Source: Bosea sp. 685
Lineage (GTDB): Bacteria; Pseudomonadota; Alphaproteobacteria; Rhizobiales; Beijerinckiaceae
Length of the DNA: 64,000 nt
Reading direction: 5' to 3'
Assembly: GCF_031884435.1 (NCBI RefSeq)
Contig: NZ_CP134779.1
Location: 1,922,001-1,986,000, forward strand
Shown here: one piece after another, positions 7,808-17,229 of the stretch
How positions within the stretch are numbered: the first letter of the stretch is position 1
Layout of the letters: each line of letters begins with the position of its first letter
The notes under the pieces: generated by a model
Told to the model about the DNA's origin: nothing
The model's database searches: none
What the model saw: only the letters and a program-made list of their open reading frames with translations
Made by a program: the position numbers and the translations under genes

Positions 7808-9035
7808 AGCAGCCATGAAGTCCCAATCCCAGGCCAATGACGAACCGACGCCGGCCAGCAACGTGACCGAGATCCGCCGCGCCGCGAGCAAGCTCGCCCC
7901 TTCGGCCGAGGCGACGCCTCAGGCGGAGGCGCCGGCCAGCAAGGTCGTCGCCGCGAAACGGGCCGGCATCCGGCGGCGGGTGCTGTTTGCGCTGCTGCCC
8001 GTCGCGCTCGTCGTCGGCGGTTATTTCTATGTTGTCGGCGGGCAGGTGATGTCGACCGAGAACGCCTATGTTCAGGCCGATATTGTCGGCCTCTCGACCG
8101 ATGTCGCCGGCATCGTCAGTGACATCGGGGTTCACGATAATCAGGTCGTGAAGGCCGGCGATGTCCTGTTCACGCTCGACGACCAGCAGTTCCGTCTTGC
8201 TCTCGACCGGGCGGATGCGCAGATCGGCATCGTCAAGAACGACATCGCCGCGCTGCAGGCGAGCTACAAGGGTGTGCAGAGCCAGATCGTTCAGGCGAAG
8301 ATCGATATCGATTTCTATACCGTGGCGTTCAAGCGCCAGCAGGATCTGGCGACGAAGTCCTATGCCTCGCAGGCGATCTTCGATCAGGCGAAGCATGATC
8401 TTGACGGCGCGGTGCAGAAGCTGGCCTTGCTCCAGACCCAGCTTGCCGGCATCGCCGCCAATCTCAATGGCGATCCCGACGCGCCCGCAACCGACCATCC
8501 CCGCTACAAGGACGCCGTCGCCGCGCGCGGCGAGGCCGCCCGCCAATTGGCGCATACGGAGGTCAGGGCGCCGATGGACGGCATCGTGACGAATGTGCCC
8601 TCCCTGCAGAAGGGGCAATATCTCGCCGCGGCGACGAACGCCTTCAGCCTGGTCTCGACCGACCATGTCTGGATCCAGGCGAGCCCCAAGGAAACCGAGC
8701 TGACCTGGGTGCGCCCGGGCCAGAAGGCGACGGTCGCGGTCGACAGCTATCCGGGCCAGGACTGGACCGGCGTCGTCGACAGCATCAGCCCGGCCTCGGC
8801 GGCGAGCTTCTCGCTGCTGCCCGCCCAGAACACCAGCGGCAACTGGGTCAAGGTCGTCCAGCGCATCGCCATGCGCGTGCGCATCGAAACCCCGGCGGAC
8901 AAGCCGCAACTGCGTGCCGGCATGAGTGTGGTGCTCGACATCGACACCGGCCATGCGCGCGGCCTGCCGCGCTTCGTCTCCTGGTCGTTTGAAAAGTCCT
9001 GGCCGTTTGGAAAGTCAGAGCCCCGCCATGGCTGA
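7800..9035 (+). CDS. emrA: EmrA-like HlyD family membrane fusion protein
   Basis: Periplasmic adaptor of a tripartite drug exporter (411 residues). A basic cytoplasmic N-terminus precedes one membrane anchor (VLFALLPVALVVGGYFYV). The biotinyl-lipoyl half GIVSDIGVHDNQVVKAGDVL, a coiled-coil hairpin with 'QQDLATKSYASQAIFDQAKH' and the closing lipoyl segment APMDGIVTNVPSLQKGQYL follow. It overlaps emrB by an ATGGCTGA junction. An 18-bp tandem duplication at 8981-9016 doubles an SWxFxKS hexapeptide at the C-terminus. EmrA role is by family and operon context. Confidence 0.9.
   Translation: MDEAAMKSQSQANDEPTPASNVTEIRRAASKLAPSAEATPQAEAPASKVVAAKRAGIRRRVLFALLPVALVVGGYFYVVGGQVMSTENAYVQADIVGLSTDVAGIVSDIGVHDNQVVKAGDVLFTLDDQQFRLALDRADAQIGIVKNDIAALQASYKGVQSQIVQAKIDIDFYTVAFKRQQDLATKSYASQAIFDQAKHDLDGAVQKLALLQTQLAGIAANLNGDPDAPATDHPRYKDAVAARGEAARQLAHTEVRAPMDGIVTNVPSLQKGQYLAAATNAFSLVSTDHVWIQASPKETELTWVRPGQKATVAVDSYPGQDWTGVVDSISPASAASFSLLPAQNTSGNWVKVVQRIAMRVRIETPADKPQLRAGMSVVLDIDTGHARGLPRFVSWSFEKSWPFGKSEPRHG
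8981..9016. repeat. 18-bp in-frame tandem duplication at the emrA 3' end
   Basis: Two adjacent 18-base units, 16 of 18 identical, encode SWSFEK/SWPFGK. The duplication lengthens the EmrA tail without changing frame and lies a few codons before the overlapping emrB start. Confidence 0.8.
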
Positions 9036-10578
9036 TCCCGCCGCGCCGGTGTTCGTCCGCGTCGCCAATCGCGGCGCGATCACCGCCTGCGTGATCCTTT
9101 CCGTGGTGATGCAGGCGCTCGACACGACGATCGCGAATGTCGCACTGCCCTATATCCAGGGCAGTGTCTCGGCGAGCGCGGACCAGATCAACTGGGTCCT
9201 GACCTCCTATATCGTTGCGGCTGCGATTATGACGCCGCCCTCGGGCTTCCTGGCTGCGCGCTTCGGCCGCAAGCGCGTGCTCTCGGTCGCGATCGTCGGC
9301 TTCGTCGTGGCCTCGATGCTGTGCGGCGCGGCGCAGTCGCTGTCGCAGATCGTCGGCTTCCGCCTGCTGCAGGGCTTCTTCGGCGCGGCGCTGGTGCCGA
9401 TCTCTCAGGGCATCCTGCTCGATATCTACACGCCCGAGGAGCGCGGCTCGGCGATGGCGCTGTTTGGCGTCTCGGTGATGGTCGGCCCGGTGCTCGGCCC
9501 GGTGATCGGCGGCTGGCTGACCGAGAACATCTCCTGGCGCTGGGTCTTCTACATCAACCTGCCGCTCGGCGCGCTCGCCTTCACGGGCGTTGCGATTTAC
9601 CTCAAGGAAACCGCCACCAACGTCACCGCGAAGCTCGACTGGATCGGTTTCGGGGCGCTGAGCCTCGGCATCGCCTCGCTGCAGATCTTCCTCGATCGCG
9701 GCGCGCAGCTCGACTGGTTCGATTCCGGCGAGATCATCATCGAGGCCGCGGTCTGCGCTGCCGCCTTCTACATCCTCGTCGTCCACACCTTCACGGCCCA
9801 GAATTCCTTCATCAAGCCGCGCCTGTTCCTCGACCGGAACTTCAGCGTCGGCATGATCTTCATCTTCGTCGTCGGCATCACCTACCTCGCCTCGATGGCG
9901 TTGATGACGCCCTATCTGCAGACGCTGATGGGCTATCCGGTCGTCACCGCCGGCGTCGTCATGGGGCCGCGCGGGCTTGGCACCATGGTCTGCATGTTCC
10001 TCGTCGGGCGGCTGATCGGCAAGGTCGATATCCGCCTGCTGCTGACGGCCGGCCTCGGCGTCAGCGCCTGGGCGATGTACGACATGTCCGGCTGGACGCC
10101 TGATGTCTCGCAGACCACGATCATGGTTACGGGCTTCATCCAGGGCGCCGGCTTGGGCCTCTTGTTCGTGCCGTTGACGACGGTGACCTTCGCGACCTTG
10201 CCGGCGCAGTTCCGCGGCGACGGCACGGGCCTCTACAACCTGTCGCGCAATATCGGCTCCAGCGTCGGCATTTCCTTCGTTGCCTATCTCCTGACCCGCA
10301 ACACGCAGGTGAACCATGCGGAGATAGCCAATTACGTCACTCCATATAATCGCGTCTTCGAGAACCCGGCGATCAAGCAGGCCTGGGATCCGCTGAAGCT
10401 TGCCGGCCGCGCCGCGCTCGACGAGGTGGTCACGAAGCAAGCCACGATCATCGCCTATATCGATGATTTCAAGTTGCTGATGCTCTTGTGCCTGGCCGCG
10501 ATCCCGCTGGTCATCCTGCTGCGCAGCCCGAAGCGGCAGGAGGCTCCCGCCGACGATCATGCGATGGTGATGGAGTAG
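9028..10578 (+). CDS. emrB: DHA2 family MFS multidrug transporter, EmrB-like
   Basis: Fourteen-segment proton-driven efflux pump of the inner membrane (516 residues). Motif D1, QALDTTIANVALPYIQGS, is near residue 30. Motif A, GFLAARFGRKRV, is near residue 73. Motif C, GVSVMVGPVLGPVIGGWLTE, lies near residues 150-169. The gene begins inside the emrA stop region and completes the marR-emrA-emrB operon. Substrates are probably hydrophobic uncouplers or antibiotics as for EmrB, which the sequence does not show. Confidence 0.92.
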   Translation: MADPAAPVFVRVANRGAITACVILSVVMQALDTTIANVALPYIQGSVSASADQINWVLTSYIVAAAIMTPPSGFLAARFGRKRVLSVAIVGFVVASMLCGAAQSLSQIVGFRLLQGFFGAALVPISQGILLDIYTPEERGSAMALFGVSVMVGPVLGPVIGGWLTENISWRWVFYINLPLGALAFTGVAIYLKETATNVTAKLDWIGFGALSLGIASLQIFLDRGAQLDWFDSGEIIIEAAVCAAAFYILVVHTFTAQNSFIKPRLFLDRNFSVGMIFIFVVGITYLASMALMTPYLQTLMGYPVVTAGVVMGPRGLGTMVCMFLVGRLIGKVDIRLLLTAGLGVSAWAMYDMSGWTPDVSQTTIMVTGFIQGAGLGLLFVPLTTVTFATLPAQFRGDGTGLYNLSRNIGSSVGISFVAYLLTRNTQVNHAEIANYVTPYNRVFENPAIKQAWDPLKLAGRAALDEVVTKQATIIAYIDDFKLLMLLCLAAIPLVILLRSPKRQEAPADDHAMVME

Positions 10579-10610
10579 GGCAGCCTCTAGGCCCGCCCGC
10601 TTCATTGCGG

Positions 10611-10625
10611 CTAACAAAGGCTTAA
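10611..10625. promoter_or_regulatory. CtrA-like binding site upstream of GGDEF-EAL gene
   Basis: CTAA, seven bases, TTAA on the plus strand, or TTAA-N7-TTAG on the minus. The alphaproteobacterial cell-cycle regulator CtrA binds TTAA-N7-TTAA. The site lies about 40 bases before the start of a cyclic-di-GMP enzyme gene, which fits CtrA targets, but one mismatch makes it a candidate only. Confidence 0.45.
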
Positions 10626-10665
10626 TCGACTGAGCACTAGCATGGCGTCCTGAGCGGATTCTCAG

Positions 10666-12543
10666 TTGAAAGAGCCTATCGTGCGCGACCACCCCTTGCC
10701 GGAACCCGAGCCGGCGCGTTCCGCGGCCTGGCGCGAGTCCGGCGTCGCCATGGCGCAGTCCGATGGCGAACTGGCTTGCCTGCTGGAGCGGGTCGAACGA
10801 TTGCAGCGGGAGGTGGAAGAGAAATCCCAGCTCCTGCGCGAGCGCGACGAGGCACTGGCGCATAGCAAGAAGATCTTCGACCGCTCCTCCGAAGCTGCGA
10901 AAATCGGCGTCTGGGAATGTGATCTGACCAATGCCGATTCCTTGCGCTGGACCGACGCCGTCTACGATCTCTTCGAGCTCCCGCGCGGCTCCAAGCTCGA
11001 TCGGCCCAGAATCGTCGAGATGTACGACCCTGAGTCGCGCGTCGCGATGCAGACCCTGCGCAGCAAGGCGATTCGCGAACGGGGCGGATTCACGCTCGAC
11101 GCCAAGATCACGACCGCGCTCGGCAAGGAGCGCTGGATGCGGCTCACCGCCGATGTCGAGAGCGAAAACGGCGTCGCGGTGCGCATCTTCGGCATGAAGC
11201 AGGACATCACCGAGGAGCGGGCGCTCTGGGACCAGACGCGGTTCCTGGCGGAAATCGACCTGATGACCGGGCTCGCCAATCGCAGCCAGTTCCAGGCGAT
11301 CTTGTCCGGCCAGAAGGCAGAGCCTGCCGGTCCGCTCCTGCTCGTCGATCTCGACGGCTTCAAGCAGGTCAACGACACCTTCGGCCATGGGCACGGCGAC
11401 GAATGCCTGAAGCAGGTCGCGCTGCGCCTGAGCGGTATCTGCGCCGAGGCGCGATTGGTGGCGCGGATCGGCGGCGATGAGTTCGCGGTGCTGATGGGCG
11501 CGGCTGCCGATCGGTTGGCTGCCGAGGCCCTGACCGAGCGCATCCTCGACGCTTTGCGCCGCCCGATCGCCTGGGGCGCGCATGCTTTCCAGCTCGGCGC
11601 CTCGGCGGGGATCGCGATCCCGCAGGGCTTCGACGCCTCAAGCGCGGCGGAGCTGTTCAGCCATGCCGATATCGCGCTCTATGCAGCCAAGGCGGCCGGC
11701 AAGAACACGTTCAGGGTCTTCGATCCGCAGATGAAGAGCGAGGGTGAGCGGCGCTTCGAGACCGTCCGGGATATCGGCCGCGCCCTGATCGAGAATCAGC
11801 TCGAACTGTACTACCAGCCCAAGCTGCGGCTTTCCGACCAGAACCTGTCGGGGTTCGAGGCGCTCCTGCGTCGGCGGATGCCCGATGGGCGGGTGGTCGC
11901 GGCCGGGGCCTTCCAGGCGGCCTTGAACGATCCCGACCTTTCGGCGCGGCTGGGCAAATGGGTGGTCGAGAAGGCCTTGTGCCAGGCCGGGCTCTGGCAT
12001 CGTGCTGGCTTCGATTTCGGCAGCCTCGCGATCAATCTGAGCGCCTCGCAGCTCCATGACCATCACTTCGCGGAGACGCTGATCGAGCGCGTCGCCGAGC
12101 AGGGCCTGACGCCCGGCATGATCGAGATCGAGGTGACGGAGGGCGTCTTCCTCGATGATGAATCTGGCCCGGTGAAGCGCATCCTCGAGCGCCTGAAGCA
12201 GAGCGGCATGCGCGTCGCGCTCGATGATTTCGGAACGGGCTATGCCTCGCTCGTGCATCTGCGCAGCTATCCGATCGACGTCATCAAGATCGACAAATCC
12301 TTCGTGCAGCGTTTCCTCAGCTCGGCGCAGGATCGCGCCATCTTGGAGACGATCCTACGCCTCGGGGCGAGCCTGGGCATGGACATCGTCGCCGAAGGCA
12401 TCGAGACGGCGGCGCAATTGCAGGCACTGAAGGCGCTGGGCTGCCCATTCGGCCAGGGCTTCCTGTTCTCGCCGGCGGTTCCCGCTTCGCGCGCCGTCGA
12501 CTGGCTCTTGCCGATCGCCTGCCGTGAGACCCGCGTGGCGTGA
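10666..12543 (+). CDS. PAS-GGDEF-EAL cyclic-di-GMP signalling protein
   Basis: Hybrid diguanylate cyclase/phosphodiesterase, 625 residues, with no membrane segment. A coiled coil (about 35-70) leads to a PAS fold (about 72-190). The GGDEF domain (about 195-355) has an intact RIGGDEF, and the EAL domain (about 375-615) has FEALLRR, DDFGTG, the IDVIKIDKSF lysine and AEGIET. Both active sites look complete. The RxxD inhibitory site expected just before GGDEF is not there (AEAR instead), so product feedback is probably lost. TTG at 10666 has GAGCGGA upstream; ATG at 10750 is an alternative. Confidence 0.9.
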   Translation: MKEPIVRDHPLPEPEPARSAAWRESGVAMAQSDGELACLLERVERLQREVEEKSQLLRERDEALAHSKKIFDRSSEAAKIGVWECDLTNADSLRWTDAVYDLFELPRGSKLDRPRIVEMYDPESRVAMQTLRSKAIRERGGFTLDAKITTALGKERWMRLTADVESENGVAVRIFGMKQDITEERALWDQTRFLAEIDLMTGLANRSQFQAILSGQKAEPAGPLLLVDLDGFKQVNDTFGHGHGDECLKQVALRLSGICAEARLVARIGGDEFAVLMGAAADRLAAEALTERILDALRRPIAWGAHAFQLGASAGIAIPQGFDASSAAELFSHADIALYAAKAAGKNTFRVFDPQMKSEGERRFETVRDIGRALIENQLELYYQPKLRLSDQNLSGFEALLRRRMPDGRVVAAGAFQAALNDPDLSARLGKWVVEKALCQAGLWHRAGFDFGSLAINLSASQLHDHHFAETLIERVAEQGLTPGMIEIEVTEGVFLDDESGPVKRILERLKQSGMRVALDDFGTGYASLVHLRSYPIDVIKIDKSFVQRFLSSAQDRAILETILRLGASLGMDIVAEGIETAAQLQALKALGCPFGQGFLFSPAVPASRAVDWLLPIACRETRVA

Positions 12544-12563
12544 TCTTCGTCCTCGTCTTGGTC

Positions 12564-12627
12564 TTGCGTCCCAGGCATCTCGCCTCCCAGGCATCTTGCA
12601 TCGAAGCCATCTTGCATCGCAGGTCCA
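12564..12627. repeat. degenerate 16-bp tandem repeat, about four units
   Basis: Units begin at 12564, 12580, 12596 and 12612. The first two share CTCCCAGGCATC-like cores and the last two share TTGCATCG. It fills much of the spacer before the PEP-carboxylase-like gene. Confidence 0.65.
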
Positions 12628-12663
12628 AAACTTGCCTGCTCCATCCGTGAGGGAGAGCGGGCG

Positions 12664-15501
12664 ATGACGGACGGGCTCGAGGAGCAAGGTGGATCGGCGG
12701 CGCTGGCGCTGGAGCTCCAGGGCGCGGTCGAGCAGGCGCGCAAGGATGCGCGCGAAGACCCGTTCGGCAATCCCGTGCTCAGGGTCACGCTCTGGCTGAC
12801 GCGGCGGATGGATCGCGGCGAGCTGACATTGGACGCTGCGCTTGGTCTCGTGCGCCATCTTGGCCGCGAGGCCTTGCGCGAGCGGGCGGGGCGCGTAGCG
12901 GCCTATGTCGGGCTGACGGATGATGGCGATGTGCCGCTGCTGGCGCTGGCCGAGCGGCTGGCTGCTGCGGCTGAGGGAGAGCCCGAGCCCTTCGCGCATT
13001 TTCGCACTGCGACCGCCCGGCCACGCTTCGCTGCCGTGTTCACGGCCCATCCGACCTTCGGCATGAGCCGGAAGCTGGCGCATGCGCTGGCCGATCTCGC
13101 CTCGGGCGATGCGGCTGGCGCAGCGGTGGTTGAGAATGAGGCGCTCTCCTTCCGGCCCGATGGCGCTATCACGCTGCAGGACGAATTCGAGCAGGCGCGC
13201 TTCGCCGTGCGCCATGCCCGCGATGCGCTCGACCGCTTGAACGCGGCGCTGCTGACGGCGGCGCGCTTGCGCTGGCCGGAGCGCTGGCGCGAGCTCGCGC
13301 CGCGGCCCTTGATCCTGGCCTCCTGGGTCGGTTGCGACACGGATGGTCGCACCGATATCGGCTGGTGGGACACGCTGCGCTACCGGCTCGAATCCAAGCG
13401 CGGACAGTTCGTGCGCATTCTGGAGAAGCTGCCGGAGGTGGCTGCCACAGTCGAGGTGCGAGCGATGGTGTCGGCCGCACTTGCCGCCGTCGAACGCCAG
13501 CTCGCACTCGCGCCGCCGATCGGCACGCAACCGGCGCTGACCGCGCTGCAGGCCTTCGCCCTGGCTCTGGTCGGGGAGCGCGAGACGGCCCTGCCGGAGG
13601 CCTCCGGATTGATCGCGGCGCTCGATCGGGCGATCGCGGCGGCCCGCGCCGATGACGACACGGCGATGGCGCTGTGCCTGGTCAAGGCAGGTTGCGTTGC
13701 CCATGGCGTCTCGATTGCGCTGCCGCATTTCCGGCTCAACGCCTCGCAGCTCCACAATGCGATGCGCGGGGTCATTCCGCTCGATGAGGAACCTGCCTTG
13801 CCGGCGCAGCGGCGCGCCTTCCTCAGCGCGGCCAACGCCCTGCTCGGCAAGGTCGAGCCGACGGCGGTCGATTTCGGCGCGCTCGCGGCCGAGCGCGCCT
13901 CGGCCGCGCGGATGATGATGACGATCGCGCAGATCGTGAAGCATCTCGACGGGACGCGCCCGGTGCGCTTCCTCGTGGCGGAAACCGAGACGGGCTACAC
14001 GCTGCTCTGCGCGCTCTGGCTGGCGAAGCGCTTCGGCATTGCCGACAAGGTCGAGATCTCGCCGCTATTCGAGACCTCGGACGCGCTGGAGCAGGGGCCG
14101 CGCATCATCGACGAGGCGCTGCGTAGTCCGCATTTCCGCGACTATCTCAAGCAGCATGGCCGGCTCTGCATCCAGTTTGGCTATTCCGATTCCGGGCGCT
14201 ATATCGGTCAGGTCGCGGCGACCTTCTGGGTCGAGCGCCTGCGCATCCGCATCTGCGAATTGCTGACGCGCTACGGGCTGAGCGATATCGAACTCGTGAT
14301 CTTCGACACCCATGGCGAGTCGGCAGGGCGCGGCGCGCATCCGCGCAGCCTCAGCGATCGCCTGGCCTATCTCGATCCGGCTTTCGCGCGGCAGGCCTTC
14401 AAGCGGGCGGGCATCGCAACGGTGCGCGAGACGAGCTTCCAGGGCAGCGACGGCTATCTGCTCTTCGGCACGCCGCAGATTGCGGCGGCGACCGTCGGGC
14501 GTATCGCCGAGGCCGTCTTCGGCGAAGGCCGGGATGCGGGCAATGATGCGGCCGCCGACCCGATCTATCAGGAGCCGGATTTCGCCTCGGAGTTCTTCCA
14601 GACCGTGCGAGAGGAGATGACCGCTCTGGTCGATGATCCCGGCTATGCCGCGCTGATCGGCACCTTCGGCCCGTCGCTGCTCGACAAGACCGGCTCACGC
14701 CCGGCGGCGCGGCAAAGCGATGCGGGCGGGCCGACGCGCATCCGCCATCCGCGCGAACTGCGCGCCATCCCCAACAATGCGATTCTCCAACAACTCGGCT
14801 GGCTCGCCAACAGCGTGCATGGTCTTGGCCAGGCGGCCGGGCGCGCGCCCGATCTGTTCCGTGCCATGCGCGAGCGCTCCGACCGCTTCGAGCGCGCCTA
14901 CAGCCTCGCGGCTTACGCCATGGCCAATAGCGATCTCGACGTGCTGCGCGCCTATCTCGACACGCTCGACCCCGGCAACTGGTTCGATCGTGCGCGGCGA
15001 ACGGTGCGGGAGGGGCGGCGCGACGAATTGCTTGCGGTTGCCGACGCGCTGGCGCGGCTTGAGCTCGCGCCGGCGTTGAGGCGCCTGTTCTGGCGGCTCT
15101 CATCGGACTGGCTGAAGCTGCAGACGGTGGCGGGCGACACGCCGCGCATGTCGGTCAGGCTGGTCGCGCTGCATGCGCTGCGGCTTGCGGTGATGCACCG
15201 GATCTGGCTTTCGGCCACGCATATCCCGGATTTCCGGCCCCATGCCGGCTTGACGCGCGAGGCCTTGATCGAGCGCATCCTGCGGCTCGACATTCCGGCC
15301 TCGCTGCTCCTGCTCGGCGAGATCTTCCCGCTCAATCCCGATCCGACGATCGGGCTGGATTTCGGCGAGCCGCCGGGACCGCGCGAGGGCGGGACTTATG
15401 AAGCGTTGCACCGCGACGTCTTCGCGCCGATGCGAGCCTGCTTCGACCTGCTGCGCGAGATCTCGGGCGCGATCCAGCACGAGATCGGGGCCTTCGGCTA
15501 G
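12664..15501 (+). CDS. phosphoenolpyruvate carboxylase family protein, divergent
   Basis: Length (945 residues) and overall order match PEP carboxylase, which makes oxaloacetate from PEP and bicarbonate. Recognisable blocks are FTAHPTFGMSRK (about 125-136), a GYSDSGRY segment near residue 505, a DTHGESAGRGAHPRS loop near 548, and RAIPNNAILQQLGW near 700. Several differ from the classical enzyme, which has TAHPTE, GYSDSAKD, HGRGGxxGRGG and a C-terminal QNTG. The first three are changed and the tail is absent. Alphaproteobacteria carry such divergent homologues. Whether it still carboxylates PEP cannot be decided here. Single gene, same strand as its neighbours. Confidence 0.8.
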   Translation: MTDGLEEQGGSAALALELQGAVEQARKDAREDPFGNPVLRVTLWLTRRMDRGELTLDAALGLVRHLGREALRERAGRVAAYVGLTDDGDVPLLALAERLAAAAEGEPEPFAHFRTATARPRFAAVFTAHPTFGMSRKLAHALADLASGDAAGAAVVENEALSFRPDGAITLQDEFEQARFAVRHARDALDRLNAALLTAARLRWPERWRELAPRPLILASWVGCDTDGRTDIGWWDTLRYRLESKRGQFVRILEKLPEVAATVEVRAMVSAALAAVERQLALAPPIGTQPALTALQAFALALVGERETALPEASGLIAALDRAIAAARADDDTAMALCLVKAGCVAHGVSIALPHFRLNASQLHNAMRGVIPLDEEPALPAQRRAFLSAANALLGKVEPTAVDFGALAAERASAARMMMTIAQIVKHLDGTRPVRFLVAETETGYTLLCALWLAKRFGIADKVEISPLFETSDALEQGPRIIDEALRSPHFRDYLKQHGRLCIQFGYSDSGRYIGQVAATFWVERLRIRICELLTRYGLSDIELVIFDTHGESAGRGAHPRSLSDRLAYLDPAFARQAFKRAGIATVRETSFQGSDGYLLFGTPQIAAATVGRIAEAVFGEGRDAGNDAAADPIYQEPDFASEFFQTVREEMTALVDDPGYAALIGTFGPSLLDKTGSRPAARQSDAGGPTRIRHPRELRAIPNNAILQQLGWLANSVHGLGQAAGRAPDLFRAMRERSDRFERAYSLAAYAMANSDLDVLRAYLDTLDPGNWFDRARRTVREGRRDELLAVADALARLELAPALRRLFWRLSSDWLKLQTVAGDTPRMSVRLVALHALRLAVMHRIWLSATHIPDFRPHAGLTREALIERILRLDIPASLLLLGEIFPLNPDPTIGLDFGEPPGPREGGTYEALHRDVFAPMRACFDLLREISGAIQHEIGAFG

Positions 15502-15504
15502 GTT

Positions 15505-15540
15505 TTCGGCTGCGCTCGCTGCCCCGGAATGACGGCGCCT
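15505..15540. repeat. fragment of family D intergenic element
   Basis: GGCTGCGCTCGCTGCCCCGGAATGACGG-like half-element directly follows the PEP-carboxylase-like gene. Only one arm is present here, matching the right arms at 45-88 and near 7137. Confidence 0.4.
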
Positions 15541-15632
15541 TAATTGGATAAGGCGCGCCCTTTTGATTGCAACGACCGCCAAAGCCCTTAGGTAGGCGTT
15601 GAGGGAAACGCCTAGCTGGAGCCGAGCCAAAC

Positions 15633-17213
15633 ATGGCCGACACGGAATTCGACGTCCCGTCCTTCGACGCGCCGGCGGCGCGGATCACCCTGTTTCGTGC
15701 GCTGATCCAGGCGAGCACTCGCCACGGCCGGGCCCGGATCGCTCTGGAGGATCCCGAGCGCCAGCCGATCAGCTTCGGGCGGCTCATGCTGGGCGCGCTG
15801 GTGTTGGGGCGCAAGCTTGCAGGCGTCACGCAAACGGCTGAACGCGTCGGCCTGCTGCTGCCCAATATGCAGGGCATGGCGGTGACGCTGTTCGGACTCT
15901 CCGCCTTCGGCCGCGTGCCGGCGCTGCTGAACTTCACCGCCGGGGTGAAGAATCTGCGGGCGGCAGCCGAGCTTGCCGGGCTCAAGACGATCATCACCTC
16001 GCGTCGCTTCATCGACCAGGCCAAGCTCGACGACGAGATCGCGGCCCTGGGTGAAGGCCGGCGGGTGATCTATCTCGAGGAAATCCGCAAGCAGATCACC
16101 AGTTTCGACAAGGCCTATGGTGCGCTGCTCAGCCTCGCGCCCGGGCTCGCGCATCGCGCTTACGAGGCCAAGCCGGACGATGCGGCGGTGGTGCTGTTCA
16201 CCTCCGGCACCGAGGGCAGGCCGAAGGGCGTCGTGCTCTCCCACGCCAATCTGGTCTCGAACGCACGCCAGATCTTCCAGCTCGCCGCCGGCTTCCTTTC
16301 CGAGCGCGACATCGTCATGAACCCGCTGCCGGCCTTCCACTCCTTCGGGCTGACGGCGGGGCTCCTGATGCCGCTGCTGCAGGGCATGAAGGTCGTGCTC
16401 TATCCGAGCCCGCTGCACTACAAGCAGGTGCCCAGGCTGATCGGCGAGATGGGCTGCAGCTTCCTGTTCGCGACCGACACCTTCCTGCAAGGCTATGCGC
16501 GCGCCGCCGATCCCGACGACCTCAAGAGCGTGCGCTATGTCGTCGCCGGTGCCGAGCGGGTGAAGCCGGAGACACGCCGGATGTGGGAGCCTTACGGCAC
16601 CACGATCCTGGAAGGCTATGGCTGCACCGAATGCTCTCCCGTGCTCGCCTGCAACACGCCTGTGGCCATGCGCGAGGGCAGCGTCGGGCGCCTGCTGCCG
16701 GGCATCGAGGCGAGGCTCGATCCGGTCGAGGGCATCACCGAGGGCGGCAAGCTTTGCGTGCGGGGCCCCAATGTCATGGCCGGCTATCTCAGCGCCGAGG
16801 AGCCGGGCAAGATCGTGCCGCCGGAGGGCGGCTGGCACGACACCGGCGACATCGTCGCGATCGATGACGGCTTCGTGGTGATCAAGGGCCGCGCCAAGCG
16901 TTTCGCCAAGCTCGGCGGAGAGATGGTCTCGCTTGCCGCGGTCGAGGCGATGATCGCTGGACTCTGGCCGGAGCAGAACCATGTCGTGGTGGCGCTGCCC
17001 GATGCGCGCAAGGGCGAGCAGCTCGTCCTCGTCACCGAAAAGCCCGATGCCGAGAAGCGCGCCTTGCTGGACGAGGCGAAGGCGCAGGGCTTTCCCGAAT
17101 TATGGGTGCCGCGCGCGATCCTGGTGACCAATTCGATTCCGGTGCTCGGCAACGGCAAGATCGACTATGGCGCGACGCGCGAGCTTGCGGCCTCGCGACG
17201 TTCGCTGCTGTGA
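15633..17213 (+). CDS. AMP-binding acyl-ACP/acyl-CoA synthetase, Aas C-domain-like
   Basis: ANL-superfamily adenylating enzyme of 526 residues. It has the P-loop LFTSGTEGRPKGVVLSH near residues 191-207, the aromatic-clamp GYGCTECSPV near 330, HDTGDIVAIDDGF and KGRAKRFAKLGGEMVS in the hinge, and the catalytic lysine in NGKIDYGA near the C-terminus. The N-terminal FGRLMLGALVLGRKL and VPALLNFTAGVKN segments closely follow the acyl-ACP synthetase half of Aas, so activation of fatty acids for lysophospholipid re-acylation is the best guess. The acyltransferase half is absent. Its ATG lies in a spacer of about 130 bases, so it may have its own promoter. Confidence 0.83.
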   Translation: MADTEFDVPSFDAPAARITLFRALIQASTRHGRARIALEDPERQPISFGRLMLGALVLGRKLAGVTQTAERVGLLLPNMQGMAVTLFGLSAFGRVPALLNFTAGVKNLRAAAELAGLKTIITSRRFIDQAKLDDEIAALGEGRRVIYLEEIRKQITSFDKAYGALLSLAPGLAHRAYEAKPDDAAVVLFTSGTEGRPKGVVLSHANLVSNARQIFQLAAGFLSERDIVMNPLPAFHSFGLTAGLLMPLLQGMKVVLYPSPLHYKQVPRLIGEMGCSFLFATDTFLQGYARAADPDDLKSVRYVVAGAERVKPETRRMWEPYGTTILEGYGCTECSPVLACNTPVAMREGSVGRLLPGIEARLDPVEGITEGGKLCVRGPNVMAGYLSAEEPGKIVPPEGGWHDTGDIVAIDDGFVVIKGRAKRFAKLGGEMVSLAAVEAMIAGLWPEQNHVVVALPDARKGEQLVLVTEKPDAEKRALLDEAKAQGFPELWVPRAILVTNSIPVLGNGKIDYGATRELAASRRSLL

Positions 17214-17229
17214 CGCCACAATCTTGGCT

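Noticed and set aside
8848-11583. 911-codon minus-strand open frame
   Set aside because: It runs antisense across emrA, emrB and the GGDEF-EAL gene, all of which have clear domains. Its translation is rich in Arg/Asp/His repeats typical of GC-rich antisense frames.
15612-16982. 456-codon minus-strand open frame
   Set aside because: Antisense to the AMP-binding synthetase, which has all adenylation motifs.
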